A stretch of DNA of 64,000 nt from contig JBBZIV010000001.1 of the NCBI GenBank assembly GCA_038405045.1, positions 1,116,001-1,180,000 on the forward strand, read 5' to 3'. Shown here in pieces: positions 42,646-51,349 of this stretch. The notes below the pieces were generated by a model. It did not search any database and was not told where the DNA came from. It was given only the letters and a program-made list of their open reading frames with translations. Each line of letters begins with the position of its first letter. The stretch's first letter is position 1. This DNA comes from Sporobacter sp038405045 (GTDB lineage: Bacteria; Bacillota; Clostridia; Oscillospirales; Oscillospiraceae). A program made the position numbers and the translations under genes.

Positions 42646-43755
42646 ATGGGACATATTAAAATCGGCGCATTCATCGCGGCAAAACGGAAAGAGCGCGACT
42701 TGACACAGGAGGAGCTTGCCTCATATCTTGGTGTTTCAAAGCCGGCCGTTTCTAAATGGGAGTCTGGCCAGAGCTATCCCGATATTGTGCTGCTGCCTGT
42801 ATTGGCCGCCTATTTCAATACGAGTGTCGACGCGCTGCTCGGCTACGAAGCGCAGCTGTCTAAGCAGGAAATCAAGGCGCTGTACAAAAAACTCTCCGCC
42901 CGTTTTGCGACTGAACCGTTTGAGACGGTTATGGCTGAATGCCGTGACTATGTTAAAAAATATCACGCCTGCTGGAATCTTCTATACGCGGTTTCACTTC
43001 TCTATACAAACCACGCCATGCTTGGAGGCAGCTCCGACGCGGCGGAAGCCGTGCTGCATGAAGCCGCCGCGCTGCTCGAGCGCGTCGAGACGGAGAGCGG
43101 CGAGGCAACGCTTGCCAAAGAGGCGTTGTCCCTTCGCGCCTACTGCTTTCTGGCCACAGGCCGCGCTGCTGAGGCTATCGATCTTCTCGGCGACGCAGAC
43201 ACACACGCGCTGCCGATTGACCCGCTGCTGGCGAAAGCGTATATGCTCAAAGGTGATACCGACCGTGCCAAGGAGCTGCTTCAGCGCTTTATCTACACAA
43301 GCGGCGTCACCGTTATCGCCGCGATGCCGGATCTGATGCTGCTGTATGCCGATGCGCCAAATAAGCTGGACGCGTGTCTTTCAATCACCGCACTGATCGG
43401 TGACGCATTTGAGCTTCGAAAGACCCAGCCGCATCATTATTTTGCGCTGTATCTGACAGCGGCTGCCCTATTTGCCGCCCTCGGCGCTGTGGAAAAGGCC
43501 CTTGACATCCTTGAAGATTACGTCGGCATCGTCACCGACGAGGCAATTTATCCGCTGAAACTGCGGGGCAGCGCGTTCTTTGACCGTATTGAGCCGTATT
43601 TTGATACGCTTCGTCTCGGCAACATGGCTCCGCGCAGCGAAACGCTGATTAAAAAGGACTTAAAAGACGCCGTTATCTGCAACCCGGCCTTTGACGGCCT
43701 AAAGACGCTCGACCGTTTCCGCGCACTTGCCGAGCGGCTCGGCCGTTTAGAATAA
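42646..43755 (+). CDS. XRE-family regulator with TPR-like C-terminal region
   Basis: 369 residues. An N-terminal helix-turn-helix (GAFIAAKRKERDLTQEEL, YLGVSKPAVSKWESGQSYP) ends near residue 66 with VDALLGYE. The remaining 300 residues are alpha-helical and Ala/Leu-rich, resembling TPR-like sensor domains. GAGGTG lies upstream of the ATG, and a perfect dyad plus promoter precede it. The three following genes (PLDc_N, ATPase, permease) are in the same direction with small gaps or overlaps, so this is probably the local regulator of that transporter. Confidence 0.93.
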   Translation: MGHIKIGAFIAAKRKERDLTQEELASYLGVSKPAVSKWESGQSYPDIVLLPVLAAYFNTSVDALLGYEAQLSKQEIKALYKKLSARFATEPFETVMAECRDYVKKYHACWNLLYAVSLLYTNHAMLGGSSDAAEAVLHEAAALLERVETESGEATLAKEALSLRAYCFLATGRAAEAIDLLGDADTHALPIDPLLAKAYMLKGDTDRAKELLQRFIYTSGVTVIAAMPDLMLLYADAPNKLDACLSITALIGDAFELRKTQPHHYFALYLTAAALFAALGAVEKALDILEDYVGIVTDEAIYPLKLRGSAFFDRIEPYFDTLRLGNMAPRSETLIKKDLKDAVICNPAFDGLKTLDRFRALAERLGRLE

Positions 43756-43778
43756 TCACTTAGAAAGGATCTGTCAAA

Positions 43779-43988
43779 ATGTCTAACTTGTCAGCACTCA
43801 CGCCGTATATCCCTTTTCTCATTCCGATTGCCGCCGTCGAACTCGGGCTTCTGATTGCCGCACTCATCTCGATCTTTCACCACAAGACATATCGCGTCGG
43901 AAACAGAATTATCTGGATTATTGTCGCGGTTGTCTTCAACATCATCGGCCCCATCCTTTACTTTGCCATCGCGCGGGGTGACGAGTGA
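43779..43988 (+). CDS. Phospholipase D nuclease N-terminal domain (PLDc_N) membrane protein
   Basis: 69 residues with two hydrophobic helices, starting behind AGAAAGGATC. The pattern IPFLIPIAAVELGLLIAAL and HKTYRVGNRIIWIIVAVVF, ending GPILYFAIARGDE, is the PLDc_N domain (short form). Stand-alone copies commonly accompany ABC transporters with an ATPase and one permease, as here: its TGA overlaps the ATG of the ATPase. Confidence 0.85.
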   Translation: MSNLSALTPYIPFLIPIAAVELGLLIAALISIFHHKTYRVGNRIIWIIVAVVFNIIGPILYFAIARGDE

Positions 43989-44902
43989 TGGATATCCTCT
44001 CCCTCCGGCACGTGTCAAAAAGCTTTGGCAGTCTCGACGTCATTCGAGATCTGAACCTGACAGTCCGGGAACACGCCGTCTACGGCCTGATCGGTAAAAA
44101 CGGCGCCGGTAAGACGACAACAATGAAAATGGTGCTCGGCTTCTTAAAAGCGACGGCCGGCGAGATCACCGTCTGCGGAGAAAAAGTCGTTTACGGCCAA
44201 TCAAAAACGAATCGGCATATTGGGTATCTGCCGGACGTGCCGGAATTTTACGGCTTTATGAGACCGATGGAGTATTTAACGCTTTGCGGTGAAATTTCCG
44301 GCATGACGCCGTCGGACATTAAGCGGCGTGCCGGAGAATTATTGGAACGCGTCGGCCTCGGCACCGTGAACAGAAAAATCGGCGGGTTTTCACGCGGGAT
44401 GAAGCAGCGGCTGGGCATCGCGCAGGCATTGCTCGGCGCACCGAAGCTCCTGATCTGCGACGAGCCGACGTCGGCGCTCGACCCTGTTGGGCGCAAGGAG
44501 CTGCTCGACATCCTTCAAAGCGTCCGAAGCGAAACGGCAATCATCTTTTCAACACACATTCTTGCCGACGTGGAGCGCGTTTGTGACGACATCGGGATTC
44601 TGGACGGCGGCCGGCTTGTCTTAAGCGGCAGGCTTTCCGAGGTCAAAAACACATACCGAAGCGATTGCGTGTTTATTGAACCGGCAAAAAAAGAAAGCGC
44701 CGGGCAGCTGGCCGAAAAACTGGCGTTACTGCCGGACGTTAAAAATGCCGCCGCCGCGGAAAACGGCGTTATCGCACAGCTGCAAAGCGGTGGCGACGCG
44801 CGCGCCATCCTCTCCGCTCTCGTCAGCACGAATCTCGCCATTGTCAAGTTTGAAGTCCGCGAGCCGTCGCTTGAAGACGTCTTTCTGGAGGTGATTCAAT
44901 GA
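43988..44902 (+). CDS. ABC transporter ATP-binding protein
   Basis: 304 residues from the ATG at 43988, which overlaps the preceding stop (TGATG). Walker A is GLIGKNGAGKTTTMKM, the signature is GGFSRGMKQRLGIAQALLG, Walker B LLICDEPTSALDPVGR and the switch His is in FSTHILADVERVC. The C-terminal 80 residues form the extra domain seen in bacitracin/lantibiotic-type drug exporters. It pairs with the permease that follows with a 4-bp overlap. The substrate is unknown. Confidence 0.95.
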   Translation: MDILSLRHVSKSFGSLDVIRDLNLTVREHAVYGLIGKNGAGKTTTMKMVLGFLKATAGEITVCGEKVVYGQSKTNRHIGYLPDVPEFYGFMRPMEYLTLCGEISGMTPSDIKRRAGELLERVGLGTVNRKIGGFSRGMKQRLGIAQALLGAPKLLICDEPTSALDPVGRKELLDILQSVRSETAIIFSTHILADVERVCDDIGILDGGRLVLSGRLSEVKNTYRSDCVFIEPAKKESAGQLAEKLALLPDVKNAAAAENGVIAQLQSGGDARAILSALVSTNLAIVKFEVREPSLEDVFLEVIQ

Positions 44903-45663
44903 ACGGCTTGATCGCTTTTTCAAAGAAGGAATTGACAGAGCAGCTGCGCAGCTTTAAAGCCCTTATCCTGATGGCCGTTCTCTTCCTTTTCGGCATGATG
45001 AGCCCGCTCACGGCAAAAATCCTGCCGGACATTTTTACCGGGATGCAGGTTCAGGGCATTACAATCATTATTCCGGCGCCGACGGCGTTTGACGCGTATG
45101 CCCAGTTTTTCAAAAACGTGGGCCAGATGGGGCTTTTGGTCCTCCTGCTTTTATACGGCGGCCTGCTGTCACAGGATGTGACGAAGGGGACGCTGATTGT
45201 TTTGCTTGCCAAGGGGTTATCCCGCAGCGCCGTCATTGCAGCGAAATTTATCACTTCACTCATCGTCTGGACTGCCGGTTACGCCCTGGCCGCTTTTACC
45301 GCCTGGGGTTATACCGTTTATCTCTTCGGCGCAAATGTCGTGCCGAACCTTCTGCCGGCTTTTTTCAGCCTCTGGCTTTTCGGGGCCTTCCTTCTTGCGC
45401 TGCTGCTTTTTGCCAGCACGGCAGCACCGGGCAATTACGGCGGGCTTTTGGTTACGGGCACGATTATCATCGTGATGCTTATCCTGAACACCTTCCCGAT
45501 TGTCTCAAAATGGAACCCCGTTACACTTGCTGCCTCAAGCACCGCGCTTTTAAATGGCTCTCTCTCAACCGGGGAAATGGCGGTGACGGCTTATCTCACG
45601 GCCGGTTTAATTGTGGCGCTCGTCGCGCTGGCCATTGTTATTTTCAAAAAAAAGCAGCTATGA
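44899..45663 (+). CDS. ABC-2 type permease
   Basis: 254 residues with six likely membrane helices, opening MNGLIAFSKKELTEQLRSFK, typical for ABC-2 permeases. LYGGLLSQDVTKGTLIVLLAKGLSR is the conserved cytosolic loop region. The ATG overlaps the end of the ATPase gene. A terminator at 45698-45727 ends the operon. Confidence 0.9.
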   Translation: MNGLIAFSKKELTEQLRSFKALILMAVLFLFGMMSPLTAKILPDIFTGMQVQGITIIIPAPTAFDAYAQFFKNVGQMGLLVLLLLYGGLLSQDVTKGTLIVLLAKGLSRSAVIAAKFITSLIVWTAGYALAAFTAWGYTVYLFGANVVPNLLPAFFSLWLFGAFLLALLLFASTAAPGNYGGLLVTGTIIIVMLILNTFPIVSKWNPVTLAASSTALLNGSLSTGEMAVTAYLTAGLIVALVALAIVIFKKKQL

Positions 45664-45697
45664 GACTATTGTGGCAAAAGCCGAATATAACATCAGA

Positions 45698-45727
45698 AAG
45701 AGGCAGGCCTTGTCGGCCTGCCTCTTG
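45698..45727. terminator. Terminator after the ABC operon
   Basis: AGAGGCAGGCC and GGCCTGCCTCT enclose TTGTC, followed by a short T stretch. The arms AGAGGCAGGC are the same as in the hairpin at 48625-48655. Confidence 0.8.
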
Positions 45728-45765
45728 GGCACCTATTTGGCAGCTTACACTGGCTGCATATTGGT

Positions 45766-46026
45766 TTATTTCAAAGCCACAGAAATAATCCCATATATAA
45801 GATATCCCACCGGGAATAATACAAGTACACTTCCTAAAATAATTGAAACGGCGTTATGTACGGAATTTAAGGCTCTTTTCTTTGTTTGTGTCAACTTAGC
45901 GTATTTCCGGTTCATTGCGATGCCTGTGCCGCCAATAACCAGCAGACATACACCCAAAAAGCCGAGGATAGCTATAATGATTCCAATTATTGCCGCCATC
46001 ATCACGAGAATTGACATGAACGCCAT
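45766..46026 (-). CDS. Small membrane protein, 86 aa
   Basis: Two hydrophobic helices (about 5-35 and 59-82) separated by a basic loop (NRKYAKLTQTKKRALNSVHN). No family recognised. It follows the similar small membrane protein at 46040 by 13 bp; the two likely form a small operon. Confidence 0.6.
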   Translation of the reverse strand: MAFMSILVMMAAIIGIIIAILGFLGVCLLVIGGTGIAMNRKYAKLTQTKKRALNSVHNAVSIILGSVLVLFPVGYLIYGIISVALK

Positions 46027-46039
46027 TATAACACTTCCC

Positions 46040-46273
46040 TTATAATGATACTAAAGCACAAACACCTGCAAACAAATAAACCAATGCTATTAAACTGCCT
46101 GCGAACAAATGTATGATCGAAAGCATTAAATACCCGTGCTTTACGTATTTGTCCGACGTCTCAAAACGTTTGCTAGTTTTGATGCCTCTCACGCCGCGAA
46201 TGATTGCAATAACAGCCAGAAACAGAATCATTGCGAACACTAATAGAATCAGCGCATTTACCAGTGATACCAT
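46040..46273 (-). CDS. Small membrane protein, 77 aa
   Basis: Two helices (about 5-28 and 50-75) around a basic/polar loop (RGVRGIKTSKRFETSDKYVKH). GGAGA precedes the start. Same plan as the next gene, probably a pair. Function unknown. Confidence 0.6.
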   Translation of the reverse strand: MVSLVNALILLVFAMILFLAVIAIIRGVRGIKTSKRFETSDKYVKHGYLMLSIIHLFAGSLIALVYLFAGVCALVSL

Positions 46274-46406
46274 TTTTTCATCTCCAATCTTAATAGAGTG
46301 TTTTGTTGTAAATCAGAAAAGTGCTATGCGGGGGTGTGGCTGTTTTATGCTTCTTTTGCCAGCCGCACGGCGATTTACACAACCGGGCATCCATCGGTGT
46401 CAAATA

Positions 46407-46424
46407 GTATTTTCATGAAAATAC
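46407..46424. repeat. Perfect 18-bp palindrome
   Basis: GTATTTTCATGAAAATAC, lying 42 bp beyond the end of the FRG-domain gene. The gap 46274-46466 shows nothing else recognisable. Confidence 0.6.
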
Positions 46425-46466
46425 CATAATAGGAAGTAGCATTAATAATTTGTGACATCACAAACT

Positions 46467-47384
46467 CTATTTCTTTTTAAAAAGCTCACTTTTAGCAGCA
46501 CGGCTATCTTTTACTCTTTGAGTAACTGCCGCACATATGCTTGATAAATCGGGCATTAATCTGAAAGTGTTGAAACCAAGTGTATCAAGGTACTTCAACA
46601 AAGATTCCCTTAAATCTCGATGTATCTTAATAACTGATGTATTATTAGTAATTATTTTCTGATGCACAACGGGATCAAGAGTATAGGGAAGCATAAATAG
46701 CCCCTGTTGCATGATGATTCGTTGGTTCGATTGGTTTGGGTCAATAAAGCATAATTTCTGACCTTGAATTTTTTGCGTAATTGTATTTCCGTTGTCTGAA
46801 TCTGAGTTATATGCGCATGCCGATAGTCCTTTTACATAATCTTGAAATACACCGCTTATTGGCTTACTTAAAAACGTTGAATATTCAGATAGTATTCTTC
46901 GACATCTACTAGATATAAAGTCAGATTCGTAGCTCCCAAAAGATAAACCCTGAAATACAGGTAGACCTTTTAAGTGAATATGTTCTCCAATATCGCAGTA
47001 TCGTATATAATAATAACTTCTATCTTCCACTTCCTTATAGTTGCCGGGAGATTTCTTTGAAAATAAAGCAAAGCTTAATGCGATGAAAGGATTAAATGTA
47101 AAATCAAGCAAACGTGTAGGTAAGCCATAATGTTGCCCATAGGAGATAAAGTCAATTGGTGAGTCTGCCGAGAAATAATGACTACCGTATTTTTCGAATT
47201 CATTAAGTAACTCAAATTCTACACCCGAATAATCTTTCTCTCTAATTAATAAAGGCAGAAGATTATCTTGCTTATTGTACCCGCGAAATACATATGTACC
47301 AAAACTAGCAAGATATGTTAGGGTGTTTAGAAGCGAATCCTGTTGATTATAATACTCTTCTACATTTGGAGTATCGGTTTTCAT
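46467..47384 (-). CDS. FRG-domain protein
   Basis: 305 residues with the FRG signature: YVFRGYNKQDNLLPLLIRE followed about 55 residues later by SYGQHYGLPTRLLDFTFNPF, which includes the invariant QH-GxPTRLLDWT-like core. No signal peptide. AT-rich compared with the flanking genes. FRG proteins are often found in anti-phage or mobile contexts, and some act as toxins; that is family knowledge, and the role here is inferred. It follows an unknown 336-residue gene on the same strand. Confidence 0.88.
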   Translation of the reverse strand: MKTDTPNVEEYYNQQDSLLNTLTYLASFGTYVFRGYNKQDNLLPLLIREKDYSGVEFELLNEFEKYGSHYFSADSPIDFISYGQHYGLPTRLLDFTFNPFIALSFALFSKKSPGNYKEVEDRSYYYIRYCDIGEHIHLKGLPVFQGLSFGSYESDFISSRCRRILSEYSTFLSKPISGVFQDYVKGLSACAYNSDSDNGNTITQKIQGQKLCFIDPNQSNQRIIMQQGLFMLPYTLDPVVHQKIITNNTSVIKIHRDLRESLLKYLDTLGFNTFRLMPDLSSICAAVTQRVKDSRAAKSELFKKK

Positions 47385-47479
47385 ATAATACTATTCCTTT
47401 ATTGGTTATAAATAAAATGAGAAACTATTGCCACACATTCCATAATAGCAGGTATGGCAACCGCAAATCGCTATTCGGG

Positions 47480-48490
47480 TTAGTTGCTGATTTTCAAAAA
47501 CTTTCGCAACTGTTCAGATAAATCCCATAACTCCTTTACAAGTGAGTTTTTAAGTAATCGCCAATCGCAATTGAACAATTTGTTTGTTAAGCCTCCAAAT
47601 GCATCATTCTCATTAATATCATTCTCCTGAAGAACGCTACCCAAGCCGTAATGTCCTAAACAGTTTCGCATTTTCCTGCAATACCATTGTTCGTTCATGT
47701 AAAATCTCTTTTGAAATACCTTGTTAATTTCTTTGATAAGGTCAACAAGATAAAAGTATTGTATATAAATGAATCGGAGCTTTGTTGGTATCTCATCAAG
47801 AACATATTTATCAATACCAAAAATCAAGAAATTAATCGTACACATGATTGAAAAGAGAATAAACGACTTATCATATTCTCTATATCCCGTTGGGGCCGGG
47901 AAAAAACCACAAAAATCTCTTGTTTGAAAATTAGTCTGAGTATTTACTGAAACTACCTTCAAATTATTGACTCCAAAAATACCCAACAATCGGCCTAGAT
48001 ACTCGCTCATAGTTTTAGTATATTCACTATCTAGTGTACCCAAATTGAAATAGGGGGAATAGATGGAATCTAAAATTGTATTATCACAAAAAAACCCATC
48101 AATAATAAGGCAACCATATATATTATATATCTTTAATAACTTAGCTATGGGTTTGCATTCATTGGCAAAATAGTCGTCATTAGCATTATAGACCGCTTCA
48201 AGATTCTGACTTAAATTAGAAAATTCATTTTCCCAAAGTTTAATATTATTTCGCAATGCGACATAATATTCTTTTTCCTTTTCGGTAAACATAGGAACAT
48301 TATTTTTTATTGCATTCACTTTCCTGCCCCACTGTTCAATTCCATCAGTAATTAACCCCAAATATGGTTGTAGAGCGACTGGATAGCTATACCCAGTTTT
48401 TTTAAAATTAGCCACCATAACAGAATATACAAATCGTAAATCTTCAACAATTAGCTTTAATGCAACTGTTTGAGACGGTGTTAAGTCCAT
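47480..48490 (-). CDS. Hypothetical protein, probable partner of the FRG protein
   Basis: About 336 residues from the ATG at 48490. Mostly alpha-helical, AT-rich, no signal peptide; one hydrophobic stretch (SFILFSIMCTINFLIFGI, about 220-237) might touch the membrane. NEQWYCRKMRNCLGHYGLG near 290 has an R-x3-H-type layout reminiscent of HEPN nucleases (RxxxxH: RNCLGH), which is a suggestive but unproven motif. Ninety-five bp separate it from the FRG gene. Both are bracketed by terminators with equal arms. Confidence 0.6.
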   Translation of the reverse strand: MDLTPSQTVALKLIVEDLRFVYSVMVANFKKTGYSYPVALQPYLGLITDGIEQWGRKVNAIKNNVPMFTEKEKEYYVALRNNIKLWENEFSNLSQNLEAVYNANDDYFANECKPIAKLLKIYNIYGCLIIDGFFCDNTILDSIYSPYFNLGTLDSEYTKTMSEYLGRLLGIFGVNNLKVVSVNTQTNFQTRDFCGFFPAPTGYREYDKSFILFSIMCTINFLIFGIDKYVLDEIPTKLRFIYIQYFYLVDLIKEINKVFQKRFYMNEQWYCRKMRNCLGHYGLGSVLQENDINENDAFGGLTNKLFNCDWRLLKNSLVKELWDLSEQLRKFLKISN

Positions 48491-48617
48491 TAATAACAAC
48501 TTTCTTTCGATTTCGCATTATCGGTAGGGTCCATCGCTTTTTACATAATACACCTTAATATTCCAGTTTGGAAGATGGAACGGTCACTGTTTTTGGGAAA
48601 TTTAGAATTTTGTGTTG

Positions 48618-48656
48618 AAAAAAGAAGAGGCAGGCTGAAAAACGCCTGCCTCTTTG
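48618..48656. terminator. Terminator after the metal-binding SBP gene
   Basis: AAGAGGCAGGC (48625-48635) pairs with GCCTGCCTCTT (48644-48654), A/T runs on both sides. On the minus strand TTCTTTTTTC follows, so it ends the fetA-fetB-SBP operon. Confidence 0.88.
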
Positions 48657-48683
48657 TTATATGGTTGCCTTTGTGATAGTGCG

Positions 48684-49595
48684 TTACTTCAAGCTGTCAT
48701 ATATTGATGCCAAATTCGCCGTCATGCGCTGGAGATAGGACTGCCCGTCCTCTGAGCTTTCCAGCGTATAGATCGTCTTCACCTGTGCGCCGACCTCATT
48801 GGCCAGCGTTTGGGAGACGGCTGGGCTTGCCATTTGCTCGGCAAAAATTGTTTTGACGTTGTGTTCCCGGCAGTATGTGATCAGCGCCGCGAGCTTCTGT
48901 GCTGTCGGCTCGCCTTCAGCGAAGACATCTTCGACGCTGTTTTGCGTCAGGCCGAAATCACGGCAAAGATACCCGAACGCCGCGTGGCCCGTGACAAAAT
49001 CTTTCGTCGAGACGGTCTGGAACTTTGTGGCGTATTCCGCATAGAGGCCTTCAAGCTGCGCTGTAAAATCGGCACCGTTTTGTTCAAAAAGCGCTTTATT
49101 CTCTGGCGACGCTTTGATGAGTGCGTTCTGAATGTTCCGGACCTCGACTTGAGCGCCTTTGAGGCTCAGCCAGAGATGCGGGTCATACTGCCCGTGCTCG
49201 CTGATTTCCGCGGCGTTCGTTAAAACAATCGGCTCGGCGCCTTCCGACGCGTTGACAACAATTAACCCGCTGTTATCGGATGACGCCAGCGCCTCATCCA
49301 CCCACGACTCCAGCCCGAGACCGTTATAGACAAAGACATCGGCCTCCGAAAGCGCCGCAAGGTCCTTTGCCTTCGGCTCGAAGTCGTGCACTTCCGTGCC
49401 GTCCGGAACGATCACGGAGACTGCGACCTTGTCGCCGCCGACGGCTTTTACAAGGTGCTGCAGCACATCAAACGTCACAACGACCTTGATTTTACCGTCA
49501 TCAGCTGTCTGGCCCTTCGGCTGCCCGACATTGCAGCTTGAAGCGCCGAGTATGACGGCGAGGCCGACCATGAGCGCAAGCAACTTTTTAACCAT
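48684..49595 (-). CDS. Metal ABC transporter substrate-binding lipoprotein (ZnuA/TroA family)
   Basis: About 303 residues from the ATG at 49595, preceded by GGAGG. Signal MVKKLLALMVGLAVILGASS with lipobox ASSC. The three family histidines are visible in GTEVHDFEPKAKDLAAL, QYDPHLWLSLKGAQ and TGHAAFGYLCRDFGL, and a fourth ligand is expected near VKTIYTLESSEDG, which lacks the usual aspartate pattern, so metal choice is open. It captures Zn, Mn or Fe outside the cell. No matching ZnuB/ZnuC genes are nearby; its operon partners are FetB- and FetA-like, an unusual pairing. Confidence 0.9.
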   Translation of the reverse strand: MVKKLLALMVGLAVILGASSCNVGQPKGQTADDGKIKVVVTFDVLQHLVKAVGGDKVAVSVIVPDGTEVHDFEPKAKDLAALSEADVFVYNGLGLESWVDEALASSDNSGLIVVNASEGAEPIVLTNAAEISEHGQYDPHLWLSLKGAQVEVRNIQNALIKASPENKALFEQNGADFTAQLEGLYAEYATKFQTVSTKDFVTGHAAFGYLCRDFGLTQNSVEDVFAEGEPTAQKLAALITYCREHNVKTIFAEQMASPAVSQTLANEVGAQVKTIYTLESSEDGQSYLQRMTANLASIYDSLK

Positions 49596-49708
49596 GCTTT
49601 TTACCTCCATTGCGTGTTGACAAAGGCAATCCATTGAGACTGCTTTGAGCATATAAATGGGTTTGATCCGGCGGGCGCACAAAGGCCGCGCTTATCATAA
49701 GAAGCGCT

Positions 49709-50476
49709 TTAGCGCAGGAGCTGCTTACGCACGTTGAAAAAGCCCTTATATGCCAGATAGCACGCGACAAACGATGAAATGGACGTTGTGGACAGCAGCA
49801 TAAACGTCACCATAATTTGATACTTAATGGCGTTCAAAGGCGACGTTCCCGCAAGGATAAGCCCCGTCATCATGCCGGGGAGGGCGACGATGCCGAGTGT
49901 TTTCGCTGAATCGATCGTCGGCATCATACCTGTTCTGATGGCGTCGCGGATAATCTCGATGGTGGATGGCAGGATATCTGCCCCGAGCGCCAATTTTGTC
50001 TCCACTTCCTGCCTTTTTATCTTGAAATCGGATGTCAGCTGTCGATAGCAAAGCCCGAGCGCGACCATCGAATTGCTGATGACCATGCCACCGACAGGAA
50101 TGATCTGGTACGCGTCATACGCAATCGCCCCGGCCAGAATCAAAACAGAGAGCGTGACGGCTGTTCCCAGGGCGATGGCCGCGACGGAAATGAGCCATCC
50201 GTTTTTAAGACCCTTTCCCCTTTTTGCGGCGTTATAAGCGGCGTTGACCATCATGAAAATAAGCAGCAGTGTTGTGAAAACGGGGCTTTTCATACCGAAT
50301 ATATACTGCAGAACATATCCGACGGCAATAAGCTGAACGACAGCCCGGATGACGCTGATGAGCGTTTCCTTCTCAAGCCTCAACTTCTGCCAATATGAGA
50401 AAACAAGCGTTATCAGAACAAGCGATGACGCTATCAAAAGTGATGTCAAACTGATTGTATTTGATCCCGTCACCAT
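49709..50476 (-). CDS. fetB: FetB-family (UPF0014) ABC permease
   Basis: 255 residues from the ATG at 50476 (GGGAGG upstream). Several membrane helices and the family segment VIRAVVQLIAVGYVLQYIFG, then VNAAYNAAKRGKGLKNG and MMTGLILAGTSPLNAIKYQ are diagnostic of FetB/YbbM. In E. coli FetAB promotes iron export. It overlaps the ATPase gene by 7 bp. Confidence 0.92.
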   Translation of the reverse strand: MVTGSNTISLTSLLIASSLVLITLVFSYWQKLRLEKETLISVIRAVVQLIAVGYVLQYIFGMKSPVFTTLLLIFMMVNAAYNAAKRGKGLKNGWLISVAAIALGTAVTLSVLILAGAIAYDAYQIIPVGGMVISNSMVALGLCYRQLTSDFKIKRQEVETKLALGADILPSTIEIIRDAIRTGMMPTIDSAKTLGIVALPGMMTGLILAGTSPLNAIKYQIMVTFMLLSTTSISSFVACYLAYKGFFNVRKQLLR

Positions 50477-51180
50477 AAAACCTCCCACGATTTCAGCTTG
50501 CCCGCTTCCATTATCATCTGCGTGTCGGCAACACGGCCGCTTTGCAGAGGATCATGTGTGACCCATAAGACGGTCGTCCCCGCTTCGTTCTCGGCTTTGA
50601 CGACGCGTTCGACGGCGGCCGCGTTCTCCGGGTCAAGCGCCGACGTTATTTCGTCGAGCAGCAGAATCTTTGGCCTGAACAGCAAAGAGCGGATGAAGGC
50701 AATCCGCTGCTTTTCGCCCCCGGAGAGGTCTTTGACATCGCGCGCCAAATAATCGTCCGTCAAACCGAACATCTCAAACAGGTCGCGCACCCGGTTCTGA
50801 TCGACCCGCAAATTCCTGATGGCGTACGGGAATTTAATATTATCCAAGACCGTATCGCCAAAGAGATACGGCGTCTGAAAGCAATAGGCGATGCTTCTGC
50901 GCAGCTGGATGGGATTGTACGCCTCAAGGCTTTTGCCGTTATACACAATGACGCCGCCCGTTGGACTGATCAGATGACTGCACAGTCGGAGCAGCGTGCT
51001 TTTACCGCTGCCGGACGGGCCCATGATTGAAACACAATCACCCGCGTCTATGCTCAGCGAAATATTATCGAGTATCGTTTTCCCGTCGCTTTCATAGCTG
51101 ACGTTCTTAAATTCTAATAGCGGCAAATGAAATACCCCCATTGACCATTGGGAGAACAGGGCGCACTTATTCAGCTTCAT
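50470..51180 (-). CDS. fetA: FetA-like ABC transporter ATP-binding protein
   Basis: 236 residues. Walker A is SIMGPSGSGKSTLLRLC, the Q-loop YCFQTPYLFGDT, the signature DLSGGEKQRIAFIRSLLF, Walker B ILLLDEITSALDPENA and the His switch VTHDPLQSG. The first 20 residues before LLEFKNVSYESDGKT are atypical; the ATG at 51180 has AGGGA close by, and an internal ATG at 51141 is an alternative. Partner of the overlapping FetB. Iron export or metal traffic is inferred from the family. Confidence 0.9.
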   Translation of the reverse strand: MKLNKCALFSQWSMGVFHLPLLEFKNVSYESDGKTILDNISLSIDAGDCVSIMGPSGSGKSTLLRLCSHLISPTGGVIVYNGKSLEAYNPIQLRRSIAYCFQTPYLFGDTVLDNIKFPYAIRNLRVDQNRVRDLFEMFGLTDDYLARDVKDLSGGEKQRIAFIRSLLFRPKILLLDEITSALDPENAAAVERVVKAENEAGTTVLWVTHDPLQSGRVADTQMIMEAGKLKSWEVLW

Positions 51181-51280
51181 ATTCCCTGAACCGATCTTTT
51201 GGGACTTAAAAGCTTGTTTTCCCGTTTGAATTGTAACACGATTTCCAGGGAACTTCTATAGAGAATCTGACACGCCGACC

Positions 51281-51334
51281 AAAACGGGCGCGGCCTGGCG
51301 AGGTAATTCCCGCCGGGCTGCGCCCGCTCTTTTT
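51281..51334. terminator. Long GC-rich hairpin between ferritin-like and fetA genes
   Basis: A 16-bp stem (51285-51300 with 51311-51326, two G-U pairs), with TTTT on the minus strand and TTTTT on the plus strand: a bidirectional terminator ending the ferritin-like gene. Confidence 0.8.
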
Positions 51335-51349
51335 ACAGGATAATGCCGC

